Origin: Myxococcales bacterium
GTDB lineage: Bacteria; Myxococcota_A; Polyangia; Polyangiales; GCA-016699535
Length of the DNA stretch: 64,000 nucleotides
Assembly (NCBI GenBank): GCA_016699535.1
Contig: CP064980.1
Coordinates: forward strand, 2,054,001-2,118,000
Reading direction: 5' to 3'
The notes below the pieces were generated by a model. The model made no database searches, had not been told where the DNA came from, and was given only the letters and a program-made list of their open reading frames with translations. Shown one piece after another: positions 1-7,681 of the stretch. Positions within the stretch are counted from its first letter, which is position 1; each line of letters starts with the position of its first letter. The translations under genes were made by a program, and so were the position numbers.

Positions 1-292
1 CTGCGCGAACATGCCACAGTTCATGCAACGCAGCGCGCACTGATTCCAGGGCATCGCCACCTTGATCCCAAGCTTCTTGGGTACGCTTTTGAACAACGGT
101 GCAAGCATGTTCCAGGACCTCGGAGATCAGGGCTTCTTTGGTCGGAAAGTGGTAGTGCACAGCGCCTTTGGACATGCCGGCTTCTTTGGCGATATCAAGC
201 AAGCTGGTGTGCGCATAACCCTGCCGCGCGATAACGTGGGTTGCCGCTTCGACGATGTGGGTGATGCTTTGTTCGGATTTGCGTGAAGCCAT
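1..292 (-). CDS. TetR/AcrR-family transcriptional regulator, N-terminal part
   Basis: The gene starts at ATG 292 (minus strand) and runs off the window edge, so only about 97 residues are visible. They begin MASRKSEQSITHIVEAATHV and contain the TetR helix-turn-helix: a helix ending in IARQGYAHTSLLDIAKEAG, then MSKGAVHYHFPTKEALISEV, where the YHF(P)xKEAL signature is the recognition helix and following turn. The ligand-binding C-terminal domain is missing, so the inducer cannot be inferred. It is divergent from mazG with about 120 bp between starts; the real target may lie outside the window. Confidence 0.9.
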   Translation of the reverse strand, partial: MASRKSEQSITHIVEAATHVIARQGYAHTSLLDIAKEAGMSKGAVHYHFPTKEALISEVLEHACTVVQKRTQEAWDQGGDALESVRAALHELWHVRA

Positions 293-413
293 CTCGAGAG
301 CCAACCTGCCGAGTCCTGTATTTTTCGTCAAGGCAGAAACGGAGGCTTCATCACTTTTAGGGCGCATTTTGAGATGTGATTACAGGGAAACACCAATATG
401 ATAGGTGTTTGCC

Positions 414-1211
414 ATGGAAAAAGATGGAAAAGGTCAGAACTTTCCGGAACTGGTATCGGTGATGCAACGGCTTCTTGCGCCTGATGGCTGTCCTTGGGAT
501 CGGGAGCAAAGCTTCAAAAGCTTGCGCGCTTATGTGATCGAAGAAGCTTATGAAGTGGTTGAGGCAATCGAGCATGAAAACTTTGAGGCTCTGTGTGAGG
601 AGCTTGGTGATTTGCTGTTGCAAGTTGTGTTTCAAGCGGAGCTTGCCAGGGCCGCAGGATATTTTGGTCCCGATGATGTGATTCAAGGCATTTGCGATAA
701 ACTGCTACGTCGTCATCCGCATGTTTTTGGTGATGCTGAAGCCAAAGACGAAAAAGAAGCGCTCGAGCACTGGGAAGCTCTCAAAGCTCAAGAAAAGAAA
801 AACCGCGGTCGGCTTGATGGCGTTCCTCAGAACTTACCAGCGCTGCTACGCGCCTATCGTGTGGGCGAGAAAGCCTCAAGTGTTGGCTACGACTGGAAAG
901 ATACGGGCGGCATCCGGGCTAAGATAACTGAAGAGTTAGCGGAGCTCGATCAGGCTATTGAAGATGATGATAGCAATGCTATCGAGCATGAACTTGGGGA
1001 TGTTCTGTTTGCGCTTTGCAGTTTGGGACGTCATAGAAAAATTGATCCTGAAGTTGCGTTGCGCGGAACCTTGGATCGTTTTGCTAAACGCTTTGCGTGG
1101 GTTGAGCAAGAAGCTAAACGCAGCGGTAAAGCGATCGAGCGCTTAAGCGATTCGCAACGCGATGCGCTGTGGCAAAGTGCCAAGATGGCAAGCGATGAAG
1201 CAGGGAGCTAG
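414..1211 (+). CDS. mazG: MazG nucleoside triphosphate pyrophosphohydrolase
   Basis: Hydrolyses (d)NTPs to NMP and PPi, a house-cleaning activity. The 265-residue protein has the duplicated MazG fold. Domain 1 carries EEAYEVVEAIEHE followed by EELGDLLLQVVF, which is the EExxE...ExxD Mg-binding pattern. Domain 2 carries EELAELDQAIEDD followed by HELGDVLFALCSLGRH. The linker GVPQNLPALLRAYRVGEKAS is typical of full-length MazG. ATG 414 is preferred over the upstream in-frame GTG at 405, because AGGTG (403-407) lies six bases before it. It appears to be a single-gene unit. Confidence 0.95.
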   Translation: MEKDGKGQNFPELVSVMQRLLAPDGCPWDREQSFKSLRAYVIEEAYEVVEAIEHENFEALCEELGDLLLQVVFQAELARAAGYFGPDDVIQGICDKLLRRHPHVFGDAEAKDEKEALEHWEALKAQEKKNRGRLDGVPQNLPALLRAYRVGEKASSVGYDWKDTGGIRAKITEELAELDQAIEDDDSNAIEHELGDVLFALCSLGRHRKIDPEVALRGTLDRFAKRFAWVEQEAKRSGKAIERLSDSQRDALWQSAKMASDEAGS

Positions 1212-1225
1212 TTCTTTATAAAGCG

Positions 1226-1972
1226 CTAGTTGCAGACGGGGGCTTGTGGGGGAGGTTGATCAGGCATGAGCAGACAACATGCCCAGTTGTTGCATTGCGG
1301 ACCGTTAACGATACCGAGATCGGTAAAGCCGGGATCACAACTGGGCGCACAGGCATAATGTTGGGGAATATCTTCCGGGCAGACTGCGCCATAGCCAAAA
1401 CCACCGTCGCCGGTATAGCCCTCGCAAATCAGGTATTCGTTAATACGGCATGCGCAGCTTGGATCATTTCGGCCATCGCAGTTTTGCTCTGCTTGAGCTT
1501 TGCAATCAACGGGTTCATCAATCGGTCCTGGGTCGGGATCCGGTAGTGGATCCGGATCAGGGTTGGTACCGGGATCTGTTGGATCGGTTCCAGGATCAAT
1601 GGGCTCATAGCTTGGCCATCCCCAGTCAAATGCGGACGATGAACTGCCGTCGCTTTGACATTGCTCTGAAGCTTCAACACATTGTGGGGCGCCATTGATG
1701 CAAAATTTTTCAAACATGGGACAACCGTTTTCGTAGGTATCGCCCGAGCAATTGAGTTCTTGTCCAGGCAACCAATCTTGCACGTTGTCATCGGTATATC
1801 CGTTTCCGTCGTCATCGATACCATTGCAAATTTCAACATCGGAACTGCCTTGCCTTACGGTCTGTACGTCTGCAATCTCTAGGCAGCCGCTCAATGTGCT
1901 AAAGCCGATAAGAATTCCCACATGGAGAAGCCGGTGCTTGTTTAGGGCTCGTTTGTGTGGAGACATGGCCAT
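1226..1972 (-). CDS. Cysteine-rich lipoprotein with MopE-type metal-binding motif
   Basis: A 248-residue secreted protein. The N-terminus is basic, followed by a hydrophobic stretch ending in the lipobox STLSGC, so it should be lipidated. Shortly after comes EICNGIDDDGNGYTDD, a match to the short Asp-rich 'metal-binding' motif common in myxobacterial MopE-like proteins. The middle is an Asp/Pro-rich linker (DPTDPGTNPDPDPLPDPDPG), and both flanks are cysteine-rich, suggesting a disulfide-stabilised extracytoplasmic domain. The function is unknown. It lies directly downstream of the M23-like lipoprotein on the same strand (9-bp gap), so the two are probably co-transcribed. Confidence 0.75.
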   Translation of the reverse strand: MAMSPHKRALNKHRLLHVGILIGFSTLSGCLEIADVQTVRQGSSDVEICNGIDDDGNGYTDDNVQDWLPGQELNCSGDTYENGCPMFEKFCINGAPQCVEASEQCQSDGSSSSAFDWGWPSYEPIDPGTDPTDPGTNPDPDPLPDPDPGPIDEPVDCKAQAEQNCDGRNDPSCACRINEYLICEGYTGDGGFGYGAVCPEDIPQHYACAPSCDPGFTDLGIVNGPQCNNWACCLLMPDQPPPQAPVCN

Positions 1973-1981
1973 CGTGGATGA

Positions 1982-3160
1982 TTATGGGTTGCCAAATAAA
2001 TCTTTTGGTACGCTCGTTGCACACTCGTAGGTGTTTTTGCCGTTGGTTGGGAAGATGCTGCAGATACCGGTTCCCTTTGCTTCATAGTTAAAACGAAGCG
2101 TCATCAATCCAGTTTCCAGCGAACTTAGAGTGTAAGTCCAAAAGTAACGCGAGCTAACAAAGCTTGAGTTGTCATTGTTGAAAGTTGCCGTTGGGGTTCC
2201 CGCGCCCTCTAAATCAAGTTCGATGCATCCAAGTGGATCATCATGTTCGACAACGACGGTCACTTCACCTTGAACTGCATCGATATCGGTGACGGTGAAG
2301 TTACTGCAATCACCGATGTCAGCAAGGGGACCTTGTGTGCCAAGATCTGACGTGCCGGTTGATGTAGCGGATTCTTTTTCGAGTTCTGGAGCAAGCCCTT
2401 GGAGTTCGAGAAGTCTATGCATAGCATCAACGATCTCGTCATCGGAAAAGTTAGGATGCGTGATATGGACCGCGGTAATAGAAGTGCTCATTAACTCACC
2501 TGCACGTTCTGGGGTTTTGAGCACCTGTAAAAAGACATCGATGTCGGTTGGTGTCCCGCTAAACGCATCGAGATGCACATGCTGGCCAATATAGGGTTGT
2601 TCCGTCATGGTTCCAATGACCTGTCCTGCGCGTACACTATCGCCGCTTTGAACCAAAAGCTCGTCTATGTGAACAATGTTGACGACGATGTCGAATCCCT
2701 TGGATAGGCTCGTTGGGTCTTCAAGCTCGATTCGATCGCAAGCGATGGTCGTATAGTTTTTTGAGAGCAAGCTTGATAATGGAGTCTGTGGCGAAACATC
2801 TTGAGGATCAGTTGCGTTAATCCAGTAGTCCGATGTCCCCGCGCTTAGAACTGTTCCTGTGCAAACTGAAACGACTTCAACACCCTGAACACGGCCAAGA
2901 TCAATGGCGCGTTCGTGCGGGCTGCCAAGCTCGTGTCCAGTCTCTGCGACAACTCCAATCTCGGGCACCTTTTGCCAAAACCGTGTGGGAATGGCGGAAT
3001 CAACGGGGTACTTAAGAAGTGCAATCGTTTCGTTGTCCCCAGTGTTATTTTCAGAAGATTGGTTCTGATAATCTTGATCGCCTTGCTCCCCAATGCCCAC
3101 TGCTGCACAGGCATGTAGGATAAGGGTGGACATGGCTAAAGTGTAAGATAGTGCTTTCAT
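1982..3160 (-). CDS. Lipoprotein with M23-peptidase-like (LysM/duplicated hybrid motif) domain
   Basis: A 392-residue predicted lipoprotein: signal MKALSYTLAMSTLILHAC with Cys as the lipidation site. Residues about 65-200 resemble an M23 endopeptidase fold: HERAIDLGR fits the first metal motif (HxxxxD-type), VVSVCTGTVLSAG and GDSVRAGQVIGTM are the characteristic strands, and GQHVHLDAF occupies the HxH position. Whether the zinc site is complete is uncertain, so it could be a cell-wall hydrolase or a degenerate binding protein. The C-terminal 150 residues look like a beta-sandwich and match nothing I know. ATG 3160 is preferred over GTG 3175, because GAGGA lies upstream at a good distance. Confidence 0.7.
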   Translation of the reverse strand: MKALSYTLAMSTLILHACAAVGIGEQGDQDYQNQSSENNTGDNETIALLKYPVDSAIPTRFWQKVPEIGVVAETGHELGSPHERAIDLGRVQGVEVVSVCTGTVLSAGTSDYWINATDPQDVSPQTPLSSLLSKNYTTIACDRIELEDPTSLSKGFDIVVNIVHIDELLVQSGDSVRAGQVIGTMTEQPYIGQHVHLDAFSGTPTDIDVFLQVLKTPERAGELMSTSITAVHITHPNFSDDEIVDAMHRLLELQGLAPELEKESATSTGTSDLGTQGPLADIGDCSNFTVTDIDAVQGEVTVVVEHDDPLGCIELDLEGAGTPTATFNNDNSSFVSSRYFWTYTLSSLETGLMTLRFNYEAKGTGICSIFPTNGKNTYECATSVPKDLFGNP

Positions 3161-3348
3161 GTTTTCTGTCCTCACACAGAAAACGAAGCAATTTTGATGC
3201 CAAGTGCTGTTTAGCTCTTTCGCATTGAAAAACGCATCATTTCAGTCCAATGCCTGTAAGGCATTGACTACTTTGCGGTACACAGAGTAGGGTAGATAGA
3301 TCGCGTGTTGGCGACTATTCACCCCGGAAGTGATATCGCAGTGCTGCC

Positions 3349-3687
3349 CTAAAATACCGACTGGATGCAGCAGCCTTGATAGCAGTACTCGCCGGCGCCG
3401 CATGCTCCTGTTGCCGAGCAAGCTGTGCCGCCGTTGCAAGTTGGCTGACTGTTACACTCAGGAGGCAAATCGCTTTCGGTTTTGCCTAAGCAGAGCTCAC
3501 ACGTGCCGCAGTCGTTACCGCATGCGGTTGATTTTGTGCAAGTGGGACAGATGTCCGTGTCGCCATCACAAGGGTGGTTTTGTCAATCGTCGGAACTGGC
3601 GATTGGCAATGCAGGGCGAGGTGGCATCTTGGGCACTGGCGAACTCAACAATACGACAGGATGCGGCTTTTTTGAGCTCTCTTGTTT
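3349..3687 (-). pseudogene. Cysteine-rich secreted-protein remnant with in-frame stop and no start codon
   Basis: Read on the minus strand, the frame ending with TAG at 3349-3351 encodes 77 residues with 14 or more cysteines, including CDGDTDICPTCTKSTACGND and EYCYQGCCIQSVF. This resembles the disulfide-rich tails of the neighbouring lipoproteins. There is no ATG in this stretch. Directly upstream an in-frame TGA (3583-3585) separates it from a Pro-rich stretch (SSPVPKMPPRPALPIASSDD) like the linkers of nearby lipoproteins, and a second stop lies above 3687. I read this as the decayed or indel-broken C-terminus of another Cys-rich lipoprotein. The signal-peptide end was not found. Confidence 0.45.
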
Positions 3688-3748
3688 TCAATACCTTGTA
3701 GGATGGAGCCATGGCCTCGAAGTCACATGAACAGTGCATGGTGATCGT

Positions 3749-4423
3749 ATGAAACCGCGTCGCGTGATCGATACGACCAGCACGCCGGATGGCGCCACCT
3801 TGCAGCTTGTCTGGGAACGTGGACACTACGTGATTCGCATCTCCGGTGTGACGCTCATGTCGAGTGAAATGCATGGCTCTGAAGAGGCCATGGCCGCTGC
3901 TGCTGCTGAGCTTCTTGGTGATAGAGCGAAGTCAGCCAAAGTTTTGGTTGGGGGGTTGGGCATGGGTTTTACCTTGCGCGCCGCGCTCGATGCGTTTGGA
4001 AAAGGTGCGCGCATCACAGTTGCAGAACTTATCCCGGCCGTGGTGGCCTACAATCGAGGTGTGCTAGGACCTTTGGCCGAAAGGCCACTCGCTGATAAAC
4101 GCGTTACGCTTTATCACGGAGATGTTCGTGATGCATTACGTGTAGCGCCCTGGGATGCCATCTTGATGGATGTTGACAATGGACCGGACGCTTTTACCAC
4201 CACTACCAATGAAAGCCTTTACGATTGGTTGGGGGTTAAAGCCATGGCCGAAGCTCTTGCTCCAGGAGGCGTGCTCGTGCTTTGGTCGGTCGAAGCGAAC
4301 TCTTCTTTTGAAAAAAGCCTCAAACGAGCAGGCCTAAAAAGTGAGTCCCGCCGCGTCCGAGCGCGCTTGGGCGCCAAGGGTGCACGACATACTTTGTTCA
4401 TTGCACAACGAATTTCGTTCTAG
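3749..4423 (+). CDS. Spermidine-synthase-fold SAM-dependent methyltransferase-like protein
   Basis: A 224-residue cytosolic protein of the spermine/spermidine synthase superfamily. The nucleotide-binding motif is KVLVGGLGMGFTLRAALDAF (motif I). ITVAELIPAVVAYNRG follows as the acidic strand-2 motif, then LYHGDVRDAL and WDAILMDVDNGPDAF, where the post-strand-4 DxDNGP replaces the DxxDP of true spermidine synthases. No putrescine-binding signature is clear, so the product is unknown and polyamine synthesis should not be assumed. The start at ATG 3749 is preceded by GGTGA; GTG 3734 is the alternative. The stop overlaps the stop of the convergent lipoprotein gene. Confidence 0.8.
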   Translation: MKPRRVIDTTSTPDGATLQLVWERGHYVIRISGVTLMSSEMHGSEEAMAAAAAELLGDRAKSAKVLVGGLGMGFTLRAALDAFGKGARITVAELIPAVVAYNRGVLGPLAERPLADKRVTLYHGDVRDALRVAPWDAILMDVDNGPDAFTTTTNESLYDWLGVKAMAEALAPGGVLVLWSVEANSSFEKSLKRAGLKSESRRVRARLGAKGARHTLFIAQRISF

Positions 4424-4833
4424 CGGCGTCTAGCTTCCTGATGGAGGCACACAGGCTTTTTGCCAGAGCTGGGCTCGCCGCCCACCCACTCGATGTTGGC
4501 GCTGCAGTTGGATTCATTATCAAGGCTGCGGTTTTCGTTGCACTCTGCTTTATCGACACAAATGCGAAAGCAGTAGTTCGATGAGCCTGAAATGCCATCG
4601 CTATGTTTAACGCACGCTGAAGCATCCGGGCAATCGTCATGGGAAAGGCAATCCCGAAGGCCGCAGTAGCCGCCTTTAAATTCTGTAAGGCAGATCTGTT
4701 CATCCAGGGTGCATTGGTCACTTGTCGTGCATTCCGCGCCCACGCCTAGCAAATCAGCCTCTGTGTCATCATCATCGCATGACAACGACAGAGTACAAAC
4801 AAACAACATTCCAACAAGACAAAGGCGCGACAT
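4420..4833 (-). CDS. Small cysteine-rich lipoprotein
   Basis: A 137-residue predicted lipoprotein: MSRLCLVGMLFVCTLSLSC, with the lipobox LSLSC followed at once by DDDD. An acidic +2 residue can affect Lol sorting in enterobacteria; its effect here is unknown. The mature part holds about 14 cysteines in short spaced pairs (AECTTSDQC, QICLTEF, YCGLRDCLSHDDC), a pattern seen in many myxobacterial secreted proteins. No enzymatic motif is visible. It lies just downstream of epmA on the same strand but probably has its own promoter. Confidence 0.75.
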   Translation of the reverse strand: MSRLCLVGMLFVCTLSLSCDDDDTEADLLGVGAECTTSDQCTLDEQICLTEFKGGYCGLRDCLSHDDCPDASACVKHSDGISGSSNYCFRICVDKAECNENRSLDNESNCSANIEWVGGEPSSGKKPVCLHQEARRR

Positions 4834-4863
4834 GAATCCCTCCGAGATTAAATCTCGGTCATA

Positions 4864-5826
4864 CTACGCGCGTTCGGCTGAAAATGCCAAAACGTCTTGC
4901 AACGAGTCTGCATTGCAAAAAAGCATGATTAATCGGTCTAGGCCAAGGGCATTGCCTGCGCAGGGGGGGAGGCCATGCTCCAATGCTGCCAAGAATTTTT
5001 CATCAAGCGGGTAGGGAGCTTTGCCGAGTTGTTTTCTTTTTGCTTGCTCCTCAAGGCAACGTTGACGTTGAGCCTTTGCATCCGTGAGTTCACCATAGGC
5101 ATTGCAAAGTTCGATACCGGCAATGTAGGCCTCGGCGCGCTCGGCGACTGCTGGGTTGCTTTCCTTTAGTTTTGCAAGTGAAGCCATCGATGCGGGGTAG
5201 TCGACCAAAAAGCAAGGACGCTCGTGTCCAAGTTGGGGTTCGACTTGCTCAATGAGCACCCGATAAAACTGCTCTTCATCTTCTGCTGCCAAGCGTAGGG
5301 CGTCGTGCCTTGCATACTTGGCAAAGGCTTCTTGGACGCTGATGCGTGGCCAAGGTGGACTAAGATCAAAGCGTTTGTCTTTCCACGTCAGCGTTGTGCT
5401 CCCTTGTAGACGTTGGTGGATGCTGGCGATGAGCCTTTCGGTTTCCTTCAAAACATCATCAAGCGTGCTCTGCGTTCGGTACCATTCCAACATGCAAAAC
5501 TCAGGTTCGTGCAGGCTGCCAAGCTCTTCTGCACGAAAACAGTGTGCGACTTGGTAGATGCGATCAAAGCCTGCGCTTAGCAGCCGCTTCATTTGGTATT
5601 CTGGGCTGGTGCATAAGAAGCGTTTGTTTTTAGCGGCTTCTACTACAAAAGCATCCAGGTGCACCTCTGTTCCGGGGCTCGGAACCATGCTTGGGGTTTG
5701 CACTTCCAGATAGTCTTGCTCACTATACCAAGTGCGCAAGCCTGGAATTCGCGCACGAGTCTCAATGTGTTTTCGGCGTTTTCCGTTTTGCTCGGAAAAC
5801 CATGTGCGGTCGTTACTTTTTAACAC
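4864..5826 (-). CDS. epmA: Elongation factor P--(R)-beta-lysine ligase (EpmA/PoxA/GenX)
   Basis: A class II lysyl-tRNA-synthetase paralogue that attaches (R)-beta-lysine to EF-P. About 320 residues, the family's usual length, without the tRNA anticodon-binding domain. Visible motifs are DYLEVQTPSMVPSPGTEVHL (motif 1 region), FLCTSPEYQMKRLLSAGFDR, CFRAEELGSLHEPEFCMLEW (motif 2, class II R...E) and the C-terminal GNALGLDRLIMLF (motif 3). The likely start is GTG 5826, inside the last codons of efp, so the two genes overlap by 14 bp and are translationally coupled; the open frame extends to 5883 but would overlap efp further. EpmB, the lysine 2,3-aminomutase partner, is not in this window. Confidence 0.92.
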   Translation of the reverse strand: MLKSNDRTWFSEQNGKRRKHIETRARIPGLRTWYSEQDYLEVQTPSMVPSPGTEVHLDAFVVEAAKNKRFLCTSPEYQMKRLLSAGFDRIYQVAHCFRAEELGSLHEPEFCMLEWYRTQSTLDDVLKETERLIASIHQRLQGSTTLTWKDKRFDLSPPWPRISVQEAFAKYARHDALRLAAEDEEQFYRVLIEQVEPQLGHERPCFLVDYPASMASLAKLKESNPAVAERAEAYIAGIELCNAYGELTDAKAQRQRCLEEQAKRKQLGKAPYPLDEKFLAALEHGLPPCAGNALGLDRLIMLFCNADSLQDVLAFSAERA

Positions 5827-6376
5827 GCTCGACGTATTGGCCGTTGCGTGTATCGACTTTGATCGTCTCGCCCTCGGTAACAAATAGCGGCACGTTTACG
5901 GTAAGGCCGGTTTCCATAATGGCTGGTTTGGTTGCGCCTGTGGCGGTATCACCTTTGAAGCCCGGATCCGTTTGCGTGATTTGTAGTTCGGCGAAGTTAG
6001 GGAGGGTGACACCGATGGCTTTGCCGTCAAAAAGCAAAACATCCACCATCGTACCATCCAATAAGTATCCTTTGGCGTCGACCATTTGTTCTTCCATGAT
6101 CTGGATTTGATCGTAGGTCCCAGTGTCCATGAACACATAGTTGTCGCCTTCCTTATAAAGGAACTGCATTTGGCGTTCTTCAAGGTCGGCTTTTTCAAGT
6201 TTCTCGCCCGACTTGTAAGTTTTTTCGATCACGTTTCCGTTGATCATGTTTTTCATTTTTGTACGCGTAAAGGCTTGGCCTTTACCGGGTTTAACGAATT
6301 GAAAATCGACCACCACGTAGGGAGTTCCGTCAATCTGGATTTTTAGGCCTTTTTTAACGTCGGAGGTTTCGTACAT
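5813..6376 (-). CDS. efp: Translation elongation factor EF-P
   Basis: Rescues ribosomes stalled at polyproline stretches. The 187-residue, three-domain protein has the modification loop VKPGKGQAF, which puts the modifiable lysine at residue 32, the equivalent of E. coli K34. The lysine loop and the overlapping epmA gene together predict beta-lysylation rather than rhamnosylation (which uses Arg and EarP). The C-terminal domain III motif GLTVNVPLFVTEGETIKVDT is standard. The start at ATG 6376 gives the canonical N-terminus MYETSDVKKGLKI. Pro-rich linkers in the nearby lipoproteins would be natural clients (inference). Confidence 0.97.
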   Translation of the reverse strand: MYETSDVKKGLKIQIDGTPYVVVDFQFVKPGKGQAFTRTKMKNMINGNVIEKTYKSGEKLEKADLEERQMQFLYKEGDNYVFMDTGTYDQIQIMEEQMVDAKGYLLDGTMVDVLLFDGKAIGVTLPNFAELQITQTDPGFKGDTATGATKPAIMETGLTVNVPLFVTEGETIKVDTRNGQYVERVKK

Positions 6377-6390
6377 GCTTATCTTGCCTT

Positions 6391-6816
6391 CTAGTTAGAG
6401 ATTGATGTTTTAAAAATGAGCGTCTCACCAGGCTTTGAGACCATGTCGGAGGGCTCTGCGGTTACCATGACTTGGAAATGATGCATAGGGGTTGCTGCCA
6501 TGAGGAAGCCGTGACGCTTGGTTTCGTCGAATTCCAGGGCCCCAGCGCGCTGGATCTCGTTGCTGTTCTGGATGAACCACACCATAAAAGTATTGAGATC
6601 TTTGCCAAGCTGGTCAGGCTTGGGCAGGCTATATAGCTTCATGATGATAAGCTGATTTCCGCCCTCGAGGGATTCGCTTTGGACCGACCCACTGAGTTTC
6701 GGTGCTAATTTCGTACCTTTTGCTGATATTTGCCCACCCGAAGCACAGGCGCTGAGCACTAAAACAGCCGGTAGAAACAAGGCATAGGTAAGATGAGGTA
6801 GGCAAGAGACTTTCAT
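6391..6816 (-). CDS. Small lipoprotein of unknown function
   Basis: A 141-residue protein with a clear lipoprotein signal (MKVSCLPHLTYALFLPAVLVLSACASGG; lipobox LSAC). The mature part is about 115 residues, has no further cysteines and looks like a mixed alpha/beta domain; no family is recognised. It sits 14 bp upstream of efp on the same strand and may share its transcript, but no functional link is evident. Confidence 0.7.
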   Translation of the reverse strand: MKVSCLPHLTYALFLPAVLVLSACASGGQISAKGTKLAPKLSGSVQSESLEGGNQLIIMKLYSLPKPDQLGKDLNTFMVWFIQNSNEIQRAGALEFDETKRHGFLMAATPMHHFQVMVTAEPSDMVSKPGETLIFKTSISN

Positions 6817-6881
6817 GACGGTGTTTTCTAGGGCTCGGGCATGGCGTCGTCAAGCGGGCTGGCATATTATGAGCTGTGTCC

Positions 6882-7543
6882 ATGTCTTCGATGCGTACTC
6901 TGGCCAGTATGATTGATCATACGCTTCTTGACCCAGAAGCAAGCGAAGCAGCTCATGAGAAACTTTGCCGTGAAGCATTGGACTTTGCTTTTGCATCTGT
7001 GTGCGTGAGACCTAAGTGGGTTTCTTTTTGCAAAAAAATGTTAAAAACTCCAACGTTTCGATAGCCTCTGTTGTTGCTTTTCCCGAGGGCAATCAACCTA
7101 GTTTTGAAAAAGCTAAAGAGGCCGAGACTGCTGTTGCGGACGGAGCCGTTGAGCTTGATATGGTGATCGACCATCAAGCCTTGCGTGATAGTGAGTACGC
7201 TGCGGTACATCGGGATATTGCAACCGTGGTGATGGCTTCAGGTCCCGCTCGAGTTAAAGCCATTATCGAAACGGATTTACTTGATCATGAACAAAAATGC
7301 GTTGCTGCTGCCATTGTTAAAGCAGCCGGTGCTCACTACGTAAAAACATCCACAGGTACACTGGGCAAAGGAGCAACGGTCAACGATGTAGCGCTGTTGC
7401 GGCGAGTTGTCGGCAGAGACCTAGGGGTGAAGGCTTCGGGCGGAATTCGCAACGTCGATCAGGCACGGGCATTAATTATGGCTGGTGCTAGTCGTCTAGG
7501 CACAAGCGCCGGGGTATTGATTTGTAAGAGCCGCACCCGCTGA
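6882..7543 (+). CDS. deoC: Deoxyribose-phosphate aldolase, frame broken by one missing base
   Basis: Class I aldolase splitting 2-deoxyribose 5-phosphate into acetaldehyde and glyceraldehyde 3-phosphate (nucleoside catabolism). The first frame gives MIDHTLLDPEASEAAHEKLC and the second gives SIASVVAFPEGNQPSFEKAK, ELDMVIDHQAL, the Schiff-base motif HYVKTSTGTLGKGATV and the phosphate site GVKASGGIRNVDQARALI. The break lies between 7032 and 7047, where A7 (7032-7038) and A5 (7043-7047) runs occur. One extra A restores a continuous 220-residue protein of normal length (KKMLKNSNVSIASVV). The start ATG 6882 is chosen as the first ATG; 6891 is possible. Confidence 0.9.
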
Positions 7544-7586
7544 TTGCGAGGAGCTTTTTCTCGCTTTGGCTCAGGTCTAGCGCCGT

Positions 7587-7664
7587 AGGGAAGGGAAGGG
7601 GGGGGGGGGGGGGGGAGGAAGAGGGCGGGGAAAGAAAAAAGAGGAGAGGAGGAAAGGGGGGGGG
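7587..7664. repeat. Polypurine tract with G18 and G9 runs
   Basis: Apart from one C at 7626, all bases from 7587 to 7664 are purines on the plus strand. They include an uninterrupted run of 18 G (7598-7615) and one of 9 G (7656-7664). The tract sits between the convergent 3' ends of deoC and the RND gene and encodes nothing convincing. Such a tract can form G-quadruplex or triplex DNA and could block polymerase between convergent genes. It could equally be a sequencing or assembly artefact, since long G runs are a known failure mode. Confidence 0.85.
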
Positions 7665-7681
7665 CGCCTACCCCAGTTGAT

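Noticed and set aside
3249..3265. Terminator hairpin AATGCC-TGTAA-GGCATT
   Set aside because: A 6-bp AT-rich stem with no T tract; too weak to call.
7032..7038. Programmed -1 frameshift in deoC at A7
   Set aside because: The slip would give a plausible protein, but deoC is not known to use recoding, and several unrelated genes here have similar homopolymer breaks in both directions.
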